Shown here piece by piece: positions 11,459-23,873 of a DNA stretch of 64,000 bases. The translations under genes were made by a program, and so were the position numbers. Below the pieces are notes generated by a model. It saw nothing but the letters and a program-made list of their open reading frames with translations, did not search any database and was not told where the DNA came from. Numbering within the stretch: position 1 is the first letter of the stretch; every line of letters begins with the position of its first letter. This DNA comes from Gonium pectorale (taxonomy: Eukaryota > Chlorophyta > Chlorophyceae > Chlamydomonadales > Volvocaceae): positions 40,273-104,272 of the forward strand of contig LSYV01000047.1 of assembly GCA_001584585.1 (NCBI GenBank), given 5' to 3'.

Positions 11459-11496
11459 GGAGGGAGAGAGAGAGGGAGAGAAGGAGAGAGGCCGAA
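11459..11496. repeat. Purine (GA) microsatellite-like tract
   Basis: Nearly pure G/A run built from GGGAGAGAGAGA-type units on the plus strand, followed by more purine-rich sequence to about 11515. Confidence 0.7.
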
Positions 11497-11699
11497 GAAG
11501 CAGGAGGAGAGAGCACACGACCAACAGGCATACCCCATGCCGTACAAGCTCCGGAACCAGCACGAAGACAGGCGCGGCGGTATGCGTCAGAGCACCTATT
11601 AAACCCCGACACACCAACCGTGTAACAAACGGGTTTTTAGTTCTTGGCCCGCCTTCAGTGGGCCCGCTTTTTGGCAAGGCGAGGATGCGTTGATGGGCC

Positions 11700-12885
11700 T
11701 CAGCCAAACAAGTCCCACTGCATTATGCGAAAAGTGCTCAGCACACGCTCCAAGTCGTGTTCACTCTCCGCCACAGTCCCAGCCGCGCTGACTGGCGTGT
11801 TGAGCGTCACCACGATGTCCGAACGCACTTGCGGAAGCCGCAGGACCGCCAACAGCACCTTCGTTTCTGTTGCCTCTTGCCGTCGGCGAACGGTTTGTCG
11901 CCCATGCGCGAGGCCCTTGTAAGAGCTCTCTGGAATGCCAGGCACCTGCTCGGTGCCTACGGGACGAAGGAACCAAGGAGCCCGTCCAGGTTAACAGGCG
12001 CACTGGTTATGGATAACAAATGCAAAGGAAGGGGGAGTAAGCAATTGGCAGCGGATTTTGAGAGGACCCCAAGGCCCTCCTGAAACGAGCATTTCTAGGA
12101 GGGCCTACCTAGCCTGGTGATGCCTTCTAATGACGCGGCCGTCGCCTCGTTCCCTGTGGAGAGGCAACAGTTCGGATGCAGCAGTCTCTCTCTGTACACT
12201 CGTCGCCGCACACGCACCTGGTGGTTGCTCACCCGGAAGTAGAATGCTAGACAGACATAGATAAAGATACGGAGGAAGCGAGGGCTGCGTAACGCATCGT
12301 ACATTTGCACATGGCCTTGGCTTCAGGAGCACGTATTGCGACCCAAGGGTCACTGTATTGCAATCGTCAATCGAGGCAATGCCCATACAATTGCTGTATG
12401 ACAAGATAGGCCAACCTGCTGCTGAGTCTTCAAAGTAGTGCTGCCCACATGCATCGTCGGAAATGGAGATGTCGTGCTCCTGCACGGGTCATTTCCCAAA
12501 GGACAGCAAGAGGTGAGGGCCGCTCCAACCACGAAAGCTGCCGGTGAGCGCAAACCCTGTCAAGCAATGTCCCGCCAAGAGCTGCAGGAGAGGAGGTTTA
12601 ACTTGCGTCCTGCAGCTAAATCAGCCCCGCAGCACTTGAGCATGTCCCCACGACACACCACGATCTCGAAGATCAGCGCCTGATCCGAGTCTGCGTCAGA
12701 GAACACCTCTTGGTGGTCTGGAACTGGCCTGAAGTCGCTCACGTCGACCAATCTGCGCGGCGTGTCCTGGGTATTTTGCAGTGCTACCACGCACGCTCCC
12801 AATCAACCCACGCCTCCCTGAATACATCCGCATACCTTTCGGGGATTACGCAACTGCATGCTCCACCCCACAATGCCCTTTCCAT
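11700..12885 (-). CDS. MOG1: Ran-binding protein MOG1 (Ran guanine nucleotide release factor)
   Basis: Five exons with consistent phases on the minus strand: 12885-12836, 12752-12659, 12479-12416, 12153-12109, 11956-11700; 169 residues. MOG1 binds Ran, promotes nucleotide release and supports nuclear protein import. The start MERALWGGA matches the family's L(F/W)GGA opening. Exon 1 joins exon 2 to give PERLVDVSDFRPVPDHQEVF, the diagnostic acidic loop that contacts Ran, followed by SDADSDQALIFEIV. Exon 3 encodes FEDSAA, aligning with the family's F.DLA helix. Exon 5 encodes the conserved strand LLAVLRLPQVRSDIVVTLNT and the C-terminal LSTFRIMQWDLFG. The segment before it (exon 4 to the start of exon 5) is weakly conserved. 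The gene is divergent from the SDR/CIA30 gene. Confidence 0.88.
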
Positions 12886-13248
12886 GGTCGCGGAGGGAAG
12901 AGGGAGCTCGTGGGTGGCGTTGGTGGCCGATCAGCGTGCCAGAACAAGTTCGGCCCCTTGCAAACGCATTGCGTTGAAATTTTTCAAATTAACGAAGTCC
13001 AGATGTTGCAGGTTGAGAGGTCGGAGGAAAGCCAAGGAGCCTGGTTCCGCCGTGCGTTTTCCCGAAGTTTTTCGTGACCGTCAACGTGCCTCTTTTGGTC
13101 GTCACCACGAGTGCACATACTTACATACAGAAGGTACCGACCGGCGGCAGGGTTGCCTTTGCCAGCGACAACTATTGAACAACTGCCAGGAAGTCGCTCA
13201 TTTCCGCTGTGCCCAACAGCACACACCTTTGTATCCTTTTAGCCAGAT
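12886..13248. promoter_or_regulatory. Shared divergent promoter region
   Basis: 363 bp between the MOG1 start (12885, -) and the provisional start of the SDR/CIA30 gene (13249, +). If the SDR gene has an upstream first exon, part of this interval is transcribed. Confidence 0.4.
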
Positions 13249-16200
13249 ATGCTATCCGCCCCTGGTAGGTTTGTTACCTATGCTTGCAGCATCAGCGTCG
13301 TTTACCGGCTTCGGCGAGAAGTCGAGAGCGTGCCACGTAGTACAGAAAGTACCGATGATGCGACGCAGGCTCGACGAGCCTCTCAACGCCCGCCAGACCG
13401 GTCCACACGGGTAGTCCATTCTGCCCCGTGCGCTTCACCCCTTGCGGCCGGATCAGCCGGCGAGCCATCGTATGCGCCGATGGGGCCAACGGTGAGGGCA
13501 CTGATGGGTGTGCGGCCGACACGTTCGCAGCCACCCTCCACCCTTCGCTCCCGTGGGCCTGCAGGGGGCGGCAGGCAGCCTTGGGATGTCATGCGCTTCT
13601 TGAAGACGGTCGCCTACTTTAACGAGATGCCCACTCCGGATAAACTCTTCACAAACCTCCTCAAGCAGCTCAGCCCGCAGCAACAGGTGCGTGCGCAATC
13701 GATCTCCCAGCTTTGGCGGCACCACGGCTCTGTGGGGACTCTTCCAGTTGCGTTAGCCCACATACCCTTTGATCGGAGCGCGACCTTCGGCTCTCGGGAC
13801 TCACACTCATTATGGTTGCACCTCAACATGCTCTTCGCCTAAGGTTGTAGGTGGTCCGAACCCGGCCCCCGCCTCTGCCCCGTTCACCCTGCCTCTACAC
13901 CCCAGGTCGAAAGTGTGGTGCCATTGGACCTGCCTCAGGCAGACGGAGGGGTGGATGCGCCGGTGGAGGTGCCGCTGAGCGGGGTCATTATGGTCACGGG
14001 TACGTACGCTTGTGGAAAAAGGGCGCCCCTAGGCAGAGAGGTGGCACGGCATCGTCAGCTAAGGCTATGCTTGGACTAGCGCGCTTGTGCAGATGCCCAA
14101 CGCCGTAGCGCTGTTCCCTTTACGAGCCTTCATGCTCTGGCCATGTGCTGTACTCCTGCGCAGGCGCTACAGGTGGTGTGGGCCGGCGTGTGGTGTCCCG
14201 GCTGTTGGCTGCGGGGAAGCACGTGCGGGCGCTCGTGCGAGATTTGGAAAAGGCCAAAGTGATGCTGGTGCGTTCTCGTATCGATACACTTACAGGATAT
14301 CGTGCAACATGCTTTCATTACACACATGCGATATGCAATACACAGACAGTTCGCGGCCAGGCCCGCACGACCCCACGGTATGCCGTTTGGCGTGGCTCTT
14401 AGACCGGTGCACCCCGCTCTGCTGTTGCAATTGCTTAGAATTGTAGGCTGGTGACACCAGGACGGTTTGGTACTGGGAACTTCCCCCCCAGTCCGAGTTG
14501 CCCGTTGCTGCTGGTGGGAAGCTGGAGCTGGCGGCTGCCGACGTGGTGCAGCGGCAAACGCTGCTGCCCGAGATGTTCGAGGTGGGCCAAACTGCGCGAT
14601 GCGCGGAGCGTTCGGCCATCACGCGTTCGCCACGTGGCACCTGCGGTCATTGGGAGCGCCACGAAGCGGACGTAGCACATGGCGCAGGCTTCAATCGTTG
14701 CTGGCGTCGCCCTCTTCAGGCCTCCTTGCTCCGGCGTAGCTGACGATGTCATTCGTCGCTTGTGCTGTTTGTCATATACTGTGTGATGCCCGGTTCGCCT
14801 TTCTCGACTGTCCGCCTGGCCAGGGCGTGCGGGCTGTGGTGTGCTGCACGGCCGTCAAGGTCGCCCCCAAGGAGGGCGATACGGCGGACCGAGCCAAGTA
14901 CAACCAGGGCATCAAGTTTTACGACCCAGAGGTGGTGGGGGATACACCAGAGGTAGGCACGCCGGACAGCTTGAGTAATGGCCTGTGGGTCGGGCTCCTG
15001 GCATCAATGGATACCTGGGCTATGGGCGCGTGTGTACATTGCAACAGCGTCATCATTGCAGCCTTCTTGCGCTGCTGCAATCTTACAGACATCTTTGCAC
15101 GAAGGGGTCATGTCGTGGCGCATGATTGCCCTAAATCAACCGTCAACAGAGACGTGCATTGTTACGGACGCTATGTGTAAAGTCTCTGCTCCATATGCGC
15201 TGCGTCTCGATCCCATCGCCTGCCAGTCCGTGGAGTACTCAGGGATGCTGAACCTGCTGGACGCCGCCGCCGACGGGCTGGGCGTGCAAGGTGCGCGGGG
15301 CAGTGACAGTTTGAAGATCTACTGTTGCGCCGTTGGCATTCACGGGGCTGGCGACTTTTCATATGGGTCGCGCTCAGCCCACCATCTTGCTTGTGTGTAG
15401 TCCGAGGCTTGTCGGGAATGGCATGTGCTGAATGAATGAGCCTCTGCTTTTAAAACACCCCGTCTCTTGGGCTTCCTCCCTCACCGTCCGAATGGATCGT
15501 TGTCTTGAGGCTTGCGCCTGGCCGATGCTATACGCTTCCACAAAAGCAGGCATATGTGGTCCCTTGGTGCTAAGGGCTTCAAATGCATTGCCGTGCTGTG
15601 CCGTACCGTTGACGGAGCACGATGCATTGCCAACATACGTGCGATCCAGCCTTGACCTCCATCGAGCGGTCTTCATTGCCCCGCCTCTGTCTGAACCTTC
15701 ACCGACTGCTGAAGCTACCGTGCTCTCCATCCTCAGGGGGCGTGCAGCTGCTCCACCACAGCGGCCAGAGCTCCCCGCGATGGGGGCCTCTGGACGACGT
15801 GGTGATGGGCGGCGTGTCCTCCAGCGGGGTGGAGCTGGTGGCGAGTGCGGGCGAGGAAGGCGGCGACGCCTGGGTGTTCAGGTGAGGTCGGTATCCCATA
15901 CTCTCTAGTCATGGGCGTTGGGACGTTGCAACGATTGTGGGTTATAGGTGCCAAGGGCCATATGCTATTTGACACAGATAGCCCTGGACCAGAGCCCAGC
16001 TCCCATTGGCAACGGGGGCCCCAAAGGCGCTGCGTCAGAGCCATTATGCAAATGTTTTACTAAGCGGTTCTGCTGATGGTCGCTGTTGTCGTCGCCGTGT
16101 TGGTCCCGCCTGGTTCGCCTGCTGGTCCCGTGCGGCCCACCCTCTGTCTCGCGGACAGCGGCAACGTGTCGACCGACAACATGGGCGGCTTCGCGTCCGT

Positions 16201-18498
16201 GCGCACCCGCAACATGGACCCGCCGTTGGACCTGGCGCCGTACGAGGGCATTGAGCTGCGGCTGCTGGGAGACGGACAGGTGGGTGAGCGTGCGCGGCGA
16301 ATCCGGGCCTGGGGCGTCGGGGCACTTGGGCGCGGTGTCTTCTCGGCATGTGCTCGTATGCAATAAGCGTTTGCCCCCCGCTGTCGTGCAGCTTTGAAAT
16401 CCAGCCCAACCCCCATTGCCACTGCCTCCCTCCCCTCCCCTGCGTCCTTCCAGCGATACAAGTTCATCATCCGGCCGGACGCCAACTGGGACGGTATTGC
16501 GTATTGCAGTTCCTTCGATACGCAGCCGGGCTCTTGGCAGACCGTCCGCCTGCCCTTTGCCAACTTCTTCCCCGTCTTCCGCGCCAAGCGGCTCAAGGAG
16601 GGGCAGCAGGGCGCGCAGCCGCTGGACCCCTCGTGCATCTCATCCATCCAGGTGGGCGGCAAGGGCTGAGGCCTTGGCGGGCACTGGCATCTGACGATGG
16701 CGCTTTGTGGGGCGCTCCCTGAGGCGCTTACCTGATGTTCGGGGAGCGGTGGATGCCGTTGACCGCTTTGCTACAGCTAGCACGTTCCACCCTATGACCA
16801 CCGGCAGATCATGCTGTCCAAGTTTGAGTACGATGGCGAGCTGAATCCGCACTTCCGGCGAGGGCCCTTCCGGCTGCCGTTCTCCTACATCTCCACCTAC
16901 CTGCCGCGGGGGGTGCCGCCGCGCTTTGTGCACGTCAGCTCTGCTGGTGAGAGGCTGGTCCCACGCGAGTGTTGTTCTTGCGCCAGCTGAATGCCTGGTC
17001 ATCATTCCTCCTTTCCTCTCAATGATACGTTAACCCGGCTAACTCTCTATTCCCCGTCTCCCAGGTGTGACCCGCCCCAACCGGCCTGGCATCAACGTGG
17101 ACATGGAGCCGCCCGCCGTAAAGTTGAACGACGCGCTGGGAGGCATCCTTACGTGGAAGCTGGCGGGTGAGTGTGGATCTTGGAAGGCCCGGGACGACGC
17201 GTCGAAACGGGAAAGGCCCATGTAACAAACAAAGCTGCAAACTAGTATGCAAGGTCAAGGGGCAAGACGGACGGCGCCACATGCCTGTGGGTCAGAGCAT
17301 TGCGCTGAATTTCTCCATGCAACCGCTATTTGTCATAGAGACTGCGCGCTGCGTCCCCAGCGTCCTTGTATAACTATTCTCTATGACGGCACTAAAGCGC
17401 AATGTCGTCGCTACCCTTCAATGCCGATAAGCCCGCTCCGCACCGCCCCAGGCGAGGACGCGCTTCGCAGCAGCGGCGTCCCCTTCGCGGTGGTCCGCCC
17501 CACTGCCCTGACGGAGGAGCCGGGCGGCATGCCGCTGGAGCTGGACCAGGGGGACACCGTCAAGGTACGGAGCGGCCCGGGCGGACGCGCGGAGGGCTGC
17601 TGGCCAGGCAAAGGCCATTGCTGAAGGGGTCGCACATATCAGTGACCTGGTCCCACCTACTGCACTGCAACTGTGCACCTGATGCGTGAGGGGCGGGTCG
17701 GCGGGTTGTGGGATACTAGTGCGTCGACCAGCAGATACGACCGAGGGCGCATTGCCCAGTGTAGAGCACCGCTGAGGAGGAGGTCCATGAAAGCGATGCC
17801 CCGCACCTAGCATCCCTTTCAACACTATATGCACAGTGCTCCACGGCTTATGCAGTGGCCTCTGGCAAGAGCAAGTGCGTCTCTCGTCCTGCCAGTGCTC
17901 GTTCACCTCCGCCTTCTGCCCCTTGCCGTTTGCTCCACCTGTAACCTCACAGGGCAAGATCAGCCGCGAGGACGTGGCCGACCTGTGTGTGGCGCTGCTG
18001 AGCTGCCCCGCCGCCGCCAACACCACCTTCGAGGTCCGCTCCACCGTGCCGTTCTCGCAGCCATGGACTATTGACCCCGCTCAGCCGCCGCCGCCCCGTG
18101 ACTGGGCGACCGTGCTAGCGGGCGCCAAGCTGAGGCGGGGCGTGACGGGACGCACCGTGGGCGGCGTGTACACCGGGCGGCTAACGGAGGAGGAGGCGCT
18201 CAAGGTGGGTGGGCAGCGAGCCTGGGCTCTCAGCGGTTTGCCTGGCAGGGCTCGTGTCATCGCCGGCATCAGATGAGGTGGCTTGTACTAATGTGGCGGC
18301 CCGTCGCAGAGCACGGTACCCGAACGTTGTGGACACCCCTTGCCATGTGCTATGGGCTAGACTCGTTGGCTCGGCATCCCATCGCGTGTGCGTACGCTCT
18401 GCATGCTGGCGCTCGGCGTCGCACGTACTGATGTGCACAGCTTGTCCCACCCACCACAGGCCGCTGGCGTCAAGCCTGCGGCGAAGGCAGCGGCATGA
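13249..18498 (+). CDS. Atypical SDR (NmrA-like) with inserted CIA30 domain, chloroplast type
   Basis: Fourteen exons, all phases consistent: 13249-13686, 13906-13999, 14164-14267, 14492-14581, 14824-14952, 15227-15290, 15737-15881, 16159-16279, 16454-16651, 16808-16946, 17065-17166, 17452-17564, 17953-18204, 18460-18498; about 675 residues. The Rossmann motif is VIMVTGATGGVGRRVVSRLL, followed by HVRALVRDLEKAK. Then come KVAPKEGDTADRAKYNQGIK, a CIA30 domain (WGPLDDVVMGGVSSSG, GGFASVRTRN, YKFIIRPDANWDGIAYCSSF, WQTVRLPFANFFPVFRAK, SKFEYDGELNPHF), and the SDR C-terminal half (FVHVSSAGVTRPNRPG, GVPFAVVRPTALTEEPGG, ISREDVADLCVALL). This order matches plant AT4G18810-type proteins and is related to HCF173, which acts in psbA translation. 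The function of this branch is not established. The start is uncertain: the first 90 or so residues could be a transit peptide or partly intron. Confidence 0.88.
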
Positions 18499-21092
18499 GA
18501 GTGAGACCCGTCGGCGCGTCGGTGGCGAGCTCGCCATGCCGCGTGTTGCACAAGGCTGCGCGCCAAAAGGCCCATGTGTGGGCCAGGAACCGCAGGAGCT
18601 GCTCACTGCAAACAGTACGCTATTCGTAGCGTCTCACAGGGGTGGGTCAGTGGGCCGCTTTAGGATGATACAGAAAGCTATTCGAGGCAACCCGGGCACG
18701 CAGGGCTAGTCAAGGGTGAGAACTGAGCAGAATGTTCAACGCGGCAATGGTATGTGGATGCATGGCTCGTGTTTGCGCTTGACGTCGGATGTACTTGTAG
18801 TACCGATGGAGTCATAGTTCTCCTCGCTCAACGCGGTTTCATCTGTTGCACCTGGATGTCAGTCTTGCAGTCGCCTGCCTGTTTTGGCCGTGTGGGAAGT
18901 GAGGTGAGGTCCATGCCTTACCTGATGTGCCAGGTGGCCGGTGGGACGGCGGGACGGCAAGTGAGCTCATTTGAGCCCATGGGGCAATGGCGTACTCGTC
19001 CTTGCTTAGTGGTAATTGGCATGTTGTGAGGTTGAATCCGCTCGCGGACTCGGGTTTTGCACAAAACGTTCTCAAACGTTGGAGTGGAACATCGCTCGTT
19101 GGCGTTACAGGGCGTGGCTTCCGGGCACCCGTGATGGTTTCAATACGACAGCATCGTGCCGAGGCACTTGTAAGTCCTTGAAAGTGAAAACTTTGTGTTA
19201 CACTGTAACTGTCTCGCTTTGCGTTGTGGCATCCCACCTTGGACATCGGGGACGTAATAGGTAAGGACAGGTGGAGAGGTGGTTGTGAGACACATACTGT
19301 ACATGCATCATGCCTTCCCAAGCCACCACCTTAAGGCGGATGTAACATAACATAACAGGGAGTCCATGACTTGGTATCAACCCCTGAAGTCCAAAACCAG
19401 ACAGCTTATTTGACAGGTAAGGGCACTTGGAGATGCCCACCTGCCACAAGCGGCAGAGCTACTAGGCACATCTTCCCCGCTCCCTCGCCGCTCTGAATCG
19501 TGCGCTGAGCATCCCTCATGATGTCATGAACCACTTTCACATAGACATGTTTCTGCGATGTTTTCAGCACGAATGTACCAGCCGGTGCGGTGCACAACCG
19601 CACAACCCAGTGTCGGTACCTGCATGTCTTGACCGTAGACAAAGCTAGGATAGTGTTGTGCACCATGACACGAACACGCCACCAGTGTAACCTGCTATCT
19701 GTCTTATGTGTCCGACGATATCCTTAACAAAGCAGGACGTGCTGCAGGGCGCAATATGCCGCCCAACATTCTGCAATACCTTAAGGCAGGATGAATGCTC
19801 CGAAGAGACGAGCTCCACCTGATCCACAGCGTCTCTCAAGCAGTCGCTACTAATGCACGTTACTAATGCACAAACACAACAAGAAAACACATCAGGGCGC
19901 TTGCTCATTCATCGTCAAGACTTTGGGTTCTGAAACGTGTATGCCCACAAAAGAACGCTCAGCATGGTAGCGTTCATGCATGCATGGGAAAGCATGTTCA
20001 TCCCGCTGGCAACCGTAGTGGATGTACAGCCTTCAGCGCATACACATGCCACCGAAGTTGGACTGATGATGGCAGCCAGCCCAAAGACATTGCCGTTGCC
20101 GTCACCGCGCACACAGTTCTTACCTGGGAGGGCTCGTGCCAGCGCCGGCACCACAAGAAGTGGCTTAAAAAGGAAAAGGAAACAGGGAGGGCAGCCTCTA
20201 CGGTCATACACACCCGCATGCATCAGTGTCCCGCGAAGATCTGCAAGATTAGTACAAGTCCGCCTGCCTGCTCGTCTCCCTCGCCCGTGCAACACCCGTT
20301 GTCATGCTATGAGCTTGGTGCCTTAACTTCTTGACCATAGGGTATTAGGGTTTGCATTGCATGACGGTGCTCGGCCTCGCATGTCACGGACGAATTGGAC
20401 AATGGGACTAAGAAAGCGATGACAAAATGCCATCAACGTCATCCGGATGGGGCTGGTCAGGACGCGTGGCGAGCTGGTGGCCGCCACAGCGGCAACGATG
20501 TGCAGGTGCATGAGAGATATCCTTTGCAGTGTTAAGCGCACGGCATGAGTTGTGTAAAGGCCACAAGGCCGGTGGACATGCGTGCAGCACGTGGAAGCTT
20601 TTCCCAGTCACGACCTCTGGCCTTGGCATGGGTAACGCCTGTATCGGGTGCTACGGTATCAGTACGGGGACGCAACGGTCACCATGCCTCTGAGCGGGAA
20701 AGTCTCCGCTGTCACATGCAGGGGGCGGGAGAACGGGGTACGACATCCAGGCAACACTGGAAGTCACTACGAAACCGCAAGTGATGGTTGTGGGTGATAG
20801 CATGCCGATGCTGTAAGTAGACACGAACAAGGAAGGCGTAACAAGGGTTTTGTGGTCTAAGCGACACTGGTGACACAGAGGACGCTCCAGCCTGGTTTCG
20901 GAGAGGTTTCAGAGCTTCAGCCGGACGACCTGCTTTAGACTCACGAATCGCGCGTCATATCCATACTGTACGCATGTAGTATCTTATGGGTAGAGCATAT
21001 CAGTAACACACTCGACATTCTGCGATTCGTGTATGGGACCATCAATGGCTGCGTGCTTTCATACAAACAAATAACGTACTCGTTGGGGTTAA
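18499..21092. other. Intergenic, no gene supported
   Basis: 2.6 kb between the SDR/CIA30 gene and the prolyl hydroxylase. TGTAA at 19204-19208 and 19341-19345 are candidate 3' ends of the SDR gene. Copies of two dispersed repeats lie at 20167-20216 and 20261-20288, and a 16-base match to a common sequencing-primer sequence at 20599-20614. Open frames are short and featureless. Confidence 0.5.
20167..20216 (+). repeat. Dispersed repeat copy (A-rich to CTCTACGGTCATAC block)
   Basis: An A-rich run followed by GCCTCTACGGTCATACACAC. The same block with one substitution occurs at 25851-25873, where it also follows an A-rich stretch; the A-rich half recurs at 40214-40242. Confidence 0.5.
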
Positions 21093-23873
21093 ATGCTGAG
21101 GGCAACGCTGGCAACTCTGAAGCGGCTGGTCTTTGGCCTTCTACTGTGGCACGCCCTTATATTTGTACAGGGTGCCACAGGCATCGGTAAGATACAAAAG
21201 CGCTGGCCGGAGTCCGGACAGGACCCGCCAACTGCCCCCCACCCCAAACACGGCGACAGACGAAGGAGATGAGCGCTTGATCGGCTGGAAGGGCGAGACG
21301 TACAGCACCACGGTGCGCTGATCATCTGCACTTTCTTATTTGGGACACCCTGCCATACCCTTACAAGCGCTCCCCCCATCACGGTTGCAATAGACCCAGG
21401 CACGCGCAACTAGCCCCAAGAACGAGTTGCCATGGATTGAGACAGTCAGCTGGGCCCCGCGTGCTTTCATTTATCACAAGTTTCTTTCGGAAGCTGAGTG
21501 CGACCACCTCATTGGCATTGCCAAGCCCAAGGTAAGCATCTGCAGCTTGCGCGCCTTGCGCTTGGTGTTAGTTAGTGACTGGCTTTCGGCCGAGATGGCA
21601 TTTAATCATAACGCAAGCGTTCCGTCGCTCTGCTGTACCCGGGACAAACCCGGCAACGCATGGGTTTACCCTGCCTCCGAGCGTAACAACAATTGGGTGT
21701 GCCCTGGCCCCTTGCGCGCTTCCCGCTATCTGCACCCGCTTGCCCTTTTCCCCTGCAGTTGAGCCGCAGCATGGTGGTGGGCGAGGGCAGCGAGCTTATC
21801 GACCCCATCCGGACAAGCTTTTCAGCCAGCATTGGGTGCGAGGTTTTGGGCATTCAGCAGATGCCGGGGTGATGGGGATTGCAGGTCTGGAAGGAAAGTG
21901 ATGCGCACTTAGCTCGAAAGTGACTAGTGCGGTTGCAGAGACCCATGTGCCATAGCCTGGAGAAACTGGGGCATTGCCGTAAACTTTTGTGCAACGGTTT
22001 ACCGAAGGCAGGTCTTTTATTGCCCGAAAGACGCGCCAAGGGCGCATGCCCTCTTGTGATAACCCTTGATTGCTTGCTTGGTAGGTACCGCCGGCAAAGC
22101 ACTCTAAATACGCCAACGGCCCTTAGCCCTACAGCTGGTTGGCCCGCATGCCCCGGACCTGCTCCCCCCCCCGCACAGGTACAATGAGACACCAATTGTG
22201 GGGCAGATTGAGGAGCGGATAGCACGATGGACGGTACGAGCTCGGACGGGGAACACGGGGGCATGAGTAGGGTGGGTTAGGGCACTAAATGGCCGCTCAT
22301 GGGATGAGGCAAGCTTCATTGGACTAATCGCAAGAATTGAGTCTGTGTGTTTTCCCCTCTCGTGTAACACAGATACCGTGTCGGCATGCTAAGTCTGTCA
22401 GAGCACAGGTCATTCCTAACTACACAGGCTGGATCATCAACGTTTTCGCACTCCCTTCTCCATCCTACTCCCCACCTGCAGCACCTGCCGGTCCACAACC
22501 AGGAGCCCATGGAGGTGCGCGCGGGCGAGTGGTGCCCAACAGGACGGGTTGGGGGTGTCTCTTGCGTTCGGGCCGGGGCAACCTTAAGCAAGCGATCACA
22601 ATGAGCCCCAAGGGTTGCGATGGCTGCGACCTGTGCTGCCACGTAGCGTCACCGTGCGTGCGGGCTCCAAAGCGCACCTCGATGCTCCAGGCTATGGCAG
22701 GAGGTGCGCTCATCCTAGTATCCTAGGAACGCTACCTGCTCCTCTCCGCCACGCAGCCCTACCGTGCTACCTGCCGTGCAGGTGCTGCGGTACGTCAACG
22801 GCCAGAAATACGACGCTCACTGGGACTGGTTCGACGACAAAGAGGTTCGCAAAGAGCCTGGCGAGGGCTCCAAACCCTCGTCCAACCGCATGGCCACGGT
22901 GCTCATGTACCTGTCCGGTGAGTTGCGGGGGGTGGGTTTGAGGGGAGGAGCGGTCGGGTGATGCGGTGTGAGTTGGGGGCCGTTGTGGAGCTGCTGTGAA
23001 GGATGGGACATGGCAGCGAGGTGCGTACGTACTTGGTTCGAATCCGGCTGGCCGGGCCGCTGTTCCCACATTTGCTTAAATCGTACCAACGTGTTGTCTA
23101 CGAAGATCCCTTCAGCCTGCACTCCAGAACCCATATGTAGCCGCCAGCATGATGTAACGAAGTCTGTCTGTCAGCATGGTGCTCTTTCGTACCTCTCATG
23201 CAGACGTGGACCCCTCCTCCGGCGGTGAGACCGCGCTGCCGCTCGCCGAGCCGCTGGACGAGGTGCTGCAGTCGGTAGACGGAAGGGGCTACTCTGAGTG
23301 CGCGGCGAGGAGCGGCATATCTGTGCGGCCCAAGAAAGGTGGGGTGGTCAGCACGCCGGGGCGAGTGCCTCGACAGAGGGGTCAGGCGATGCAGACAAGT
23401 GCAGCCCTAGTCCCGATGGGTAGCCGATGCGCAGTTCGCGACCGCTTTCCGGTAGTGCGTAGGCATGTCTTGGCGGCCCCCGGCTATGCGCTTCACCCAT
23501 CTCTGTAAGGCTTGCTGGCCGATACAATCTTGCCCTTGTCCCGAGCTGACATGACGGTCTCACAGGTGCAATAACGCCAATACGGGCACAAGATTATCGA
23601 CCGGCATTGCGATTCGGTTTAATACAGTCTGATCCATATCCCTGTTTCGCTACCCAATTGTGCCGATTTTGACTCCTCTCTGGTACCCCACCTCCCCCTC
23701 GGCCCCCCCTGCTTTGTCTGCCTGCCTGGATCGCAGGCGACGTGCTCCTGTTCTGGGACATGGACCCGGCTGGTGGCACCCCCGACCGCCACGCGCTGCA
23801 CGCCAGCTGCCCCACCTTCAACGGAACCAAGTGGACCGCCACCAAGTGGATCCACAACCTCAAATACACCTGA
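21093..23873 (+). CDS. Prolyl 4-hydroxylase, 2-oxoglutarate/Fe(II) dioxygenase
   Basis: Nine exons with consistent phases: 21093-21186, 21260-21312, 21400-21531, 21759-21835, 22179-22233, 22482-22514, 22782-22917, 23204-23338, 23737-23873; 283 residues. The enzyme hydroxylates proline in secretory-pathway proteins using Fe(II), 2-oxoglutarate, O2 and ascorbate; algal substrates include Hyp-rich cell-wall glycoproteins. Residues 1-30 (LRATLATLKRLVFGLLLWHA) form a signal peptide or signal anchor. The P4H start is WAPRAFIYHKFLSEAECDHL. The catalytic part has VLRYVNGQKYDAHWDWFDD (H-x-D iron ligands), MATVLMYLSDVDPSSGGETA, GDVLLFWDMDP, and the distal His plus the oxoglutarate Lys in DRHALHASCPTFNGTKWTAT. 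All key residues are present, so it should be active. It ends KWIHNLKYT. No oxygen-sensor or collagen-type peptide-binding domain precedes the core. Confidence 0.92.

Larger units (their letters stand above)
9392..11699. other. Intergenic with assembly gap, no gene supported
   Basis: Between NDUFB3 and MOG1. Includes the NDUFB3 3' flank, the unknown bases 10161-10631 and a GA-rich tract at about 11459-11496. Open frames here are short, have no domain and no splice support. A TTACA at 11440-11444 (TGTAA on minus) may be the MOG1 polyadenylation signal, 256 bp past its stop. Confidence 0.5.
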
